Source: Acridotheres tristis
Lineage: Eukaryota; Chordata; Aves; Passeriformes; Sturnidae
Assembly: GCA_037013685.1 (NCBI GenBank)
Contig: CM072894.1
Span: 10,294,841-10,358,840, forward strand
Direction of reading: 5' to 3'
DNA length: 64,000 bases
Shown here: positions 59,022-64,000 of the stretch, one piece after another
How positions within the stretch are numbered: the stretch's first letter is position 1
How the letters are laid out: each line of letters opens with the position of its first letter
Translations under genes and position numbers: made by a program
Notes under the pieces: generated by a model
Database searches by the model: none
What the model was told of the DNA's origin: nothing
What the model saw: the letters and a program-made list of their open reading frames with translations, nothing else

Positions 59022-59170
59022 AAAAAAAGATGTGTTATTAATCCCTTCTGCAAAAGTAAGCCACGGAAATTTGCTGTCTGTTCAAAGTCAGTCTGTTGCA
59101 CAGCTGGGAACTGATCTCGTATCTCAAGTGCCAGTCTAGTGCCTAAACCACAAAAGCACTCTTTCCTGCA
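59022..59170 (-). mobile_element. MIR/CORE-like tRNA-derived SINE relic
   Basis: On the minus strand the order of words follows old amniote tRNA-derived SINEs. First comes a tRNA-like head with TTTGTGGTTTAGGCACTAG (about 59135-59153), then GACTGGCACTTGAGATACGA and GATCAGTTCCCAGCTGTG, which correspond to the A-box/B-box region and the following CTGGGTTC-TCCC-GCTCTG segment. Next come AGACTGACTTTGAAC and finally TTTTGCAGAAGGGATTAATAACACA (positions roughly 59033-59057), which parallels the MIR TCTGTAAAATGGGGATAATAACA end. It is eroded and not transcriptionally competent. It also explains the open minus frame at 58997-59224. Confidence 0.55.
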
Positions 59171-60695
59171 CTCCTTCGACATGCAAATGGTGTATAATTG
59201 TATAGGCATGCTCACCATAAACAACTAGCAGAACTTGGCATCATGCTAATGGGATTTTTATTAGCCAAATATTTCTTTGGTAACCAGGTCAAACAATCAC
59301 GTTCTCTTTTGTTTCCTGTTATGAAATGAAACTGAAAAAATATGCCACTTGAAAAAATAAAATAAGAAGAAGCCCAACCAGTCCTTTTTTCATAAAGAAA
59401 ACAATATGCTTAATGCAGAATAAACCACATTTTATGAAAAGAGGTCATCTTTGGGGGGAGGGAGAGAAACAATTGAAAAGAAAAAATGTAGCACAAGAGG
59501 GAATTATGAATCTTTTTTTCTTATGGAAAGTATTTACATGTTTATTTTAAGCCTAACATAAATGTAAATATTTTAAACAAACAAAAACACACCAGGGTAA
59601 CAATAGAGTATTGTTTTTTTTTTATGTTGAATAAAAATTGCCAGGACAGCGCATGTATATTTTTAAACATGCTGCTTCAAAAAGCAGGATGCAAGGGATG
59701 TTGCATCTTTAATTTTTCTGTTAATTATGGATTGAGCATTGTTGTGAGCCTTGTCCTCAAAACCCAGCTCAGAAAATAAGAGCAGATGCTCATACCCAGG
59801 TTTGGCTCATGTGGGAATTGAACAGAACATATTGGTTTATAATTAATGTAATTTGTTGGATTATCTTTTGTGAAGGAGCTAAGGTAAACAACCTTGCAGC
59901 ATTGTAGTGAAATTCTTCTGCACTCAGAGCCTCTATACTTGATGGAAGATGACAAAAAACCTACCCTTCCTCCTGGATTGTGGGAAGATTTGGAAATGTC
60001 TGTCACATTCAAACATATTTTAATTAACTCAAAGGAAAGAATTAGGCTACAGACCCTAAAGCAAATTACAAATAGTGTTTAAAATCAGAGCTAATGATTC
60101 CCCAATTGACTATTCTGATTAACAAAATTCTCTTTTCTAGTTTGCTGTAATTTTGTTATGGGGCAAGGATGGAGAAAGAATATGCTTTTCTGCCCTGAAA
60201 ATGTTCTTCAGACCAAATTTACTGATCCAAGAGGCTCCTCCCCATGCCACACAGCACTCGAGCAAGCATTGTCACTAAGTGGTAAGTTAAAGAAGGAAAA
60301 AGAAAAAGCATGATTATATAATGTGACACTTAGCAAAAGACTTTTCTCCAAGAACACTCAGTCTTGGTAAGCATTAATGAACAACACTTTCGTCTCCAGG
60401 AAAAAGAAAAGGAAAGGGGGAAATAATAACAAAAAAACCCAACCCACCAAAATCCCAAGCACTGTGCTCTTAGGGACAGAAATCACAGAAATATGGACCA
60501 AAAACCAGGCTGTGTGTTCCAGGATGATTGCACCCATCCTGACTCCAAACCCTAACCATCAACCTTAGCTCTTTCCTCTCTGTACTCCACAGAAAAAAAA
60601 AATATAACATGAAAGCAGCAGCTTAAAGGATCAGGTCAGGCTTGCTGGTCTCACAGAATTATATGGTTAACTTTTTCATCCTTTGTGCATTTCAG
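59171..60695. other. AT-rich non-coding stretch, partly conserved-looking
   Basis: 59220-60130 is AT-rich, nearly CpG-free and stop-dense, with TAATTA-type words (about 59841). An A-run/CCCAACCC motif lies at 60431-60445. A T/C acceptor-like string near 60140 has no exon behind it. Confidence 0.35.
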
Positions 60696-60941
60696 TTTTT
60701 CTCCCTTCAAGGCAATCACGAGTTCACCTTGTGGTACCAGGGGTACCAGCATGGTGTGCTCCCCTCGGTCCTGCTGCCAGGTGCCAAAGGGGGGATTGCA
60801 TGGCCAGGACCACAATGGGAAGCTGGCCCAGAGCCAACAAGAGAGATTATTTTGAGCCAAGGCCACATGCTATGCACCCTTTGCCTTAAGGGCTTCCTTC
60901 AACAGCAAGCACGTCTTACTTTGGCCTCACATCTTGCATAA
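60696..60941 (+). other. Open frame directly after a strong acceptor
   Basis: A strong acceptor (CATCCTTTGTGCATTTCAG) ends at 60695. The frame at the first base then runs about 81 codons to TAA at 60939-60941: it begins FFSLQGNHEFTLWYQGYQ, later contains GGIAWPGPQWEAGPEPT and ends ARLTLASHLA. A medium donor (CCAG/GTGCC) at 60782 could end a shorter exon. The product is not recognised and opposing minus frames are also open (60651-60866), so confidence is low. Confidence 0.2.
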
Positions 60942-63900
60942 ATAACAAGACACCTTGGGATCATGTCTTCTTGAAAAAACTAACAAGAATGAATAGGAAA
61001 CCAAAGATCTTGTCTCAGGCCTTGCTGCCACCCTCCCTAATTGGCCACCAGCACAGAGGGGACAGAGACTGATCAGTGAGTCATTTCAGTGCTACCTTGA
61101 GACCTCTAGTTTGCAACAGGGCAAGTACTTCAAGAACCCTCAGACGTCTAAAAATGAGGCATCTCCCATGGGTTCTGCCAGCATCCCACAGACAGATGCC
61201 TTTGTCCACAGTTAGGATGTTGGCACCACAAAACCTTCACCTTATTGAAGCCATAGGCTACATTTCAGCTGGCAGACACGGAGGTAGAGTTTTAAACAAA
61301 AGCAGGAGTACCAAATATTTGGTCTGCTTTTAAAGACAGAAATAAAAGTAGACATTGGATGGATGTTTTTCTCTTGGTCAGGACCACCAGGAGTTTGTAC
61401 TGCTAATGTTCATTAACAGTCATTCTCTTCCCATGGAAAAAGAAAAAAAAAATGAATAAATCTTTAAACCCAGCCATTTATTCTGGCATCAGCAAAATTT
61501 GGTTTTAGGTTCTGCCAGGACTTGGAAAGGTTCTGCCATCTGAGCTGCAAATTGGTACTGACCATCCCAGAGGTAGACTTCCACTTTTCCAACTCTTCTC
61601 TCCCAGAAAAATAGCACTCCCAAAAGAATATTCACATACCAGGCATGCAACAGTTCATCTGCCAAAGGTTTTGACTCTTAAAATAAGAAGTCAGCTGCTC
61701 ACAATACTGCACATACAGCATATTTTTGGAGAACAGTTTTTCCTCTATATAGAGCACTTCTGCAATTTTATGAGAGAGGCAGAAGTAGAGAGCCTGGGAC
61801 ACTCACACACCAACTTTAAAGTCATAAGTGAAGTAGGCTTTCAGCTCAGAAATGTACATTGCTAATGAGCTACAGGCACAGCTGATACAGTAATAGTTCC
61901 ATCCCATATTCACAAGAACAATGCTCACTCATGGGGAACGACAATCTTATCAGGTTGGTAACTTTATCTCGAATATCACGTTCAAATTTTCATATCCTTA
62001 TAAATTAAGAAATACTAGAATGAAGTGACCAGATGTTCAAGTCTCCTCTGCAGCACATTCATTACCAGGCATGCATTTAAGATGCATGCAAGTCCGCTAG
62101 GACTCTTCTCTAAAGAGGCTCACTCCTCTTAGTGTCATCTGGTTTTGCTTGCACAATGTCTTCAGCACCTCAGCCCAGAGGAAACTTCTGCCTCTACCAT
62201 TACCTCGTCCCAGGACTTCTAACACACCGTGTTGCTTTCTATGGGCTCAGGAAAGAGAAAACACTGATTGTCCTTTCAAGCCAGAACCAAGGGAAGAGAG
62301 AGCAGAGGAAGAATATAAAGCAGAGGCTGAGCAAAGTTCTTGCTTCTTGCAAAAGACATGCTGGTTTATTCACAGTCTTCCATCTTCACCTCTGCATAGC
62401 ATCACTCTCAAAGCTCCATAAGTACTTACTACTTCATTTTTCATTTACATTTAGTTTTTCTTCCGTGTTAACCAAGTACCTCATCTCCTTGAGGACTTCC
62501 AGTCCTAGCTGCTGGGCCTTCAGTCTGGGCCTTTACCATGCCAACAGTTACATCCCTGTCTTTCAGCACTGCTGATAGTGTAAATACATAGCATGATAAG
62601 CTGCAGTGCTCTGATAGCAACAAGCACATAGACAAATGTGTTCCCTTTGATAGCTCACTATTGTTTCTGAAAGATATGGAATGTAACTCTATAATATGAT
62701 TACAATTATTCAGAAATTTAAGAGTAAACATGTTGGTCTACATAAGTGAGAAATGCTGAGGACCAGCCTATAAAGCATCTTAAATCACTTATTACTCTTT
62801 TCCTTTGCTGTTCTAATGCCAACAGGACATTTTCTTCTCAAATTCTGTAAAAGAAGCAAAATATAAACTAAACAGGCTGTTCTCTGGCTGAGACCTTGGA
62901 TTCTTTGGCACCTAATATGACAACAAAAAAATTAATCTCACATCATACTTAGCAATAGCTTATATTAAAATTGCATTCTTGCTGCTTTGACATTACTGTA
63001 CATGGATCTTTTTGTTCTACATAAATGCTCTACATTTGGGCTTTTTTAACTAGCTAGTATTCCCTCCAATTCAACAGGATACACAAGACTAGCATTTTCC
63101 TACTTGTTCACATACCCATGAAAACTGTCCCTTTCTCTAGGTTTAGTTTTGTTACTGTAAGTAAACAGACATGACACAATCCAAATGGACAGTGCATTTA
63201 GACCAGTTCCTGATCCCAGTGTTTGTCCAGGGAGCAAACTTTATTGTACAGAAGCCTTAAAGTTAGAGACAGACCTTCAATTGGAAGTCCACAGCCAACA
63301 GCCAATTGACCCATAATAAAAGTCTGCCCCTTCTTGTCTCAGGCACAGCTAAAGGACAGGATAACTCCACAAAAAACCACAGGAAAGAGCATTTCTGGTG
63401 ATGAGCTTTGCTATGAAAGGACAAGTCAGATTCCCTCTGAGGTACAGAAACCCAGGGTGGCTGCTCTGCTTCTTGTCCTACTGCTCACTACCATCACCAT
63501 TCACAAGAGACTTGAATGAAAGCAAATATTTTCCAGCATTCTCTGTTCCATCCCAGCTGAGGAGTTTCAAGTGTGTCTATACACTCAGAGAAAGTGTAAG
63601 GTCTTCCTTACTTCCTTACTCTTCCACACCCTTGACCATTACTCCCTCCCAGCCATCCCCAGGAACACCTTTTCCCCATGGTCATTACCTTCTCTTCAAA
63701 AGGAGTTAACATAGATCTGAATCCAATCTGTAGTGCCCTCCTCTCTCTTTTGGTGGATAAGTCTGTTTGGTCATCTTTGATGCAGCAACTTGAATTGCTG
63801 CAAGAATTTGCAATGCCAAAACCCAAAAGGAACTAGACACTTTCTATGTAGCCAATGCAAGGTTTTACTGTCTCAGCATATACCAACAGCATTAATTGCT

Positions 63901-64000
63901 CACACTGTTTACTATTGCTTTTTGTCAGTATTTGAGCCTGTGTTGGTTTGCCTTTTCTCCTGGGAGTAGGTAGTCTTTTTATTACAACAGTAATAAGATA
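60942..64000. other. Non-coding stretch, no gene recognised
   Basis: Open frames at 62132-62575, 62149-62421 and 63398-63709 have no recognised motif and overlap others. A strong acceptor-like string near 62566 has no open frame or donor after it. No repeats were recognised beyond short A-runs (for example near 61441-61451). Confidence 0.5.

Noticed and set aside
58997..59224. 75-codon minus frame as a gene
   Set aside because: Explained by the SINE-like relic.
1..64000. tRNA, rRNA, snRNA, CRISPR arrays, LTR/endogenous retrovirus structures, insertion sequences
   Set aside because: No box-B-type tRNA sequence, no regularly spaced repeats, no paired LTR-like termini and no conserved small-RNA sequence were noticed on either strand by eye.

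Overview
The window looks like non-coding DNA from an amniote nuclear genome, most probably a bird. The evidence is AT-rich sequence with short isolated GC/CpG-richer patches, no long open reading frame with recognisable homology, no operon-like structure, no Alu/L1/B1-type young repeats, and repeats that are few and very decayed. The relics I can recognise are a CR1-clade LINE, a second and different non-LTR reverse transcriptase relic, a MIR/CORE-like SINE and short pieces of old amniote repeats. A low density of decayed CR1 is typical of birds. A turtle or crocodilian is the main alternative. I do not recognise any complete gene; the window reads as intergenic or deep-intronic sequence.

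Layout. 1-5.4 kb is plain AT-rich sequence. 5.44-5.99 kb is a CpG-enriched patch followed by a splice-bounded candidate exon (6052-6112). 6.1-9.9 kb is AT-rich and partly resembles conserved non-coding sequence. 10-12.3 kb holds three candidate exons. 15.9 kb holds an old-repeat relic. 19.5-19.9 kb is the most exon-like place in the window, with two open blocks bounded by good splice sites on opposite strands, 65 bp apart. 22.7-23.2 kb (minus) is the non-CR1 reverse transcriptase relic. 24.4-25.1 kb, 20.9-21.3 kb and 29.9-31.1 kb are AT-rich, repeat-free blocks with homeodomain-type cores. 28.2 kb may hold a CR1 3' tail. 39.7-39.87 kb is a compact CpG cluster (17 CpG in 155 bp) in otherwise CpG-poor DNA. 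47.25-49.12 kb (plus) is the long CR1-clade LINE relic. 53.38-53.42 kb is a perfect 18-bp inverted repeat with a 7-nt loop. 59.0-59.2 kb (minus) is the MIR-like SINE. Microsatellites, homopolymers, two short exact tandem duplications and a dispersed A-run/CCCAAC motif make up the rest.

No pathway or gene cooperation can be read from this window. All exon calls are leads from splice signals and open frames seen by eye. Dozens of acceptor-like strings occur in 64 kb, so several of these calls may be chance. No database comparison was possible; family names rest on remembered motif order and are scored accordingly.
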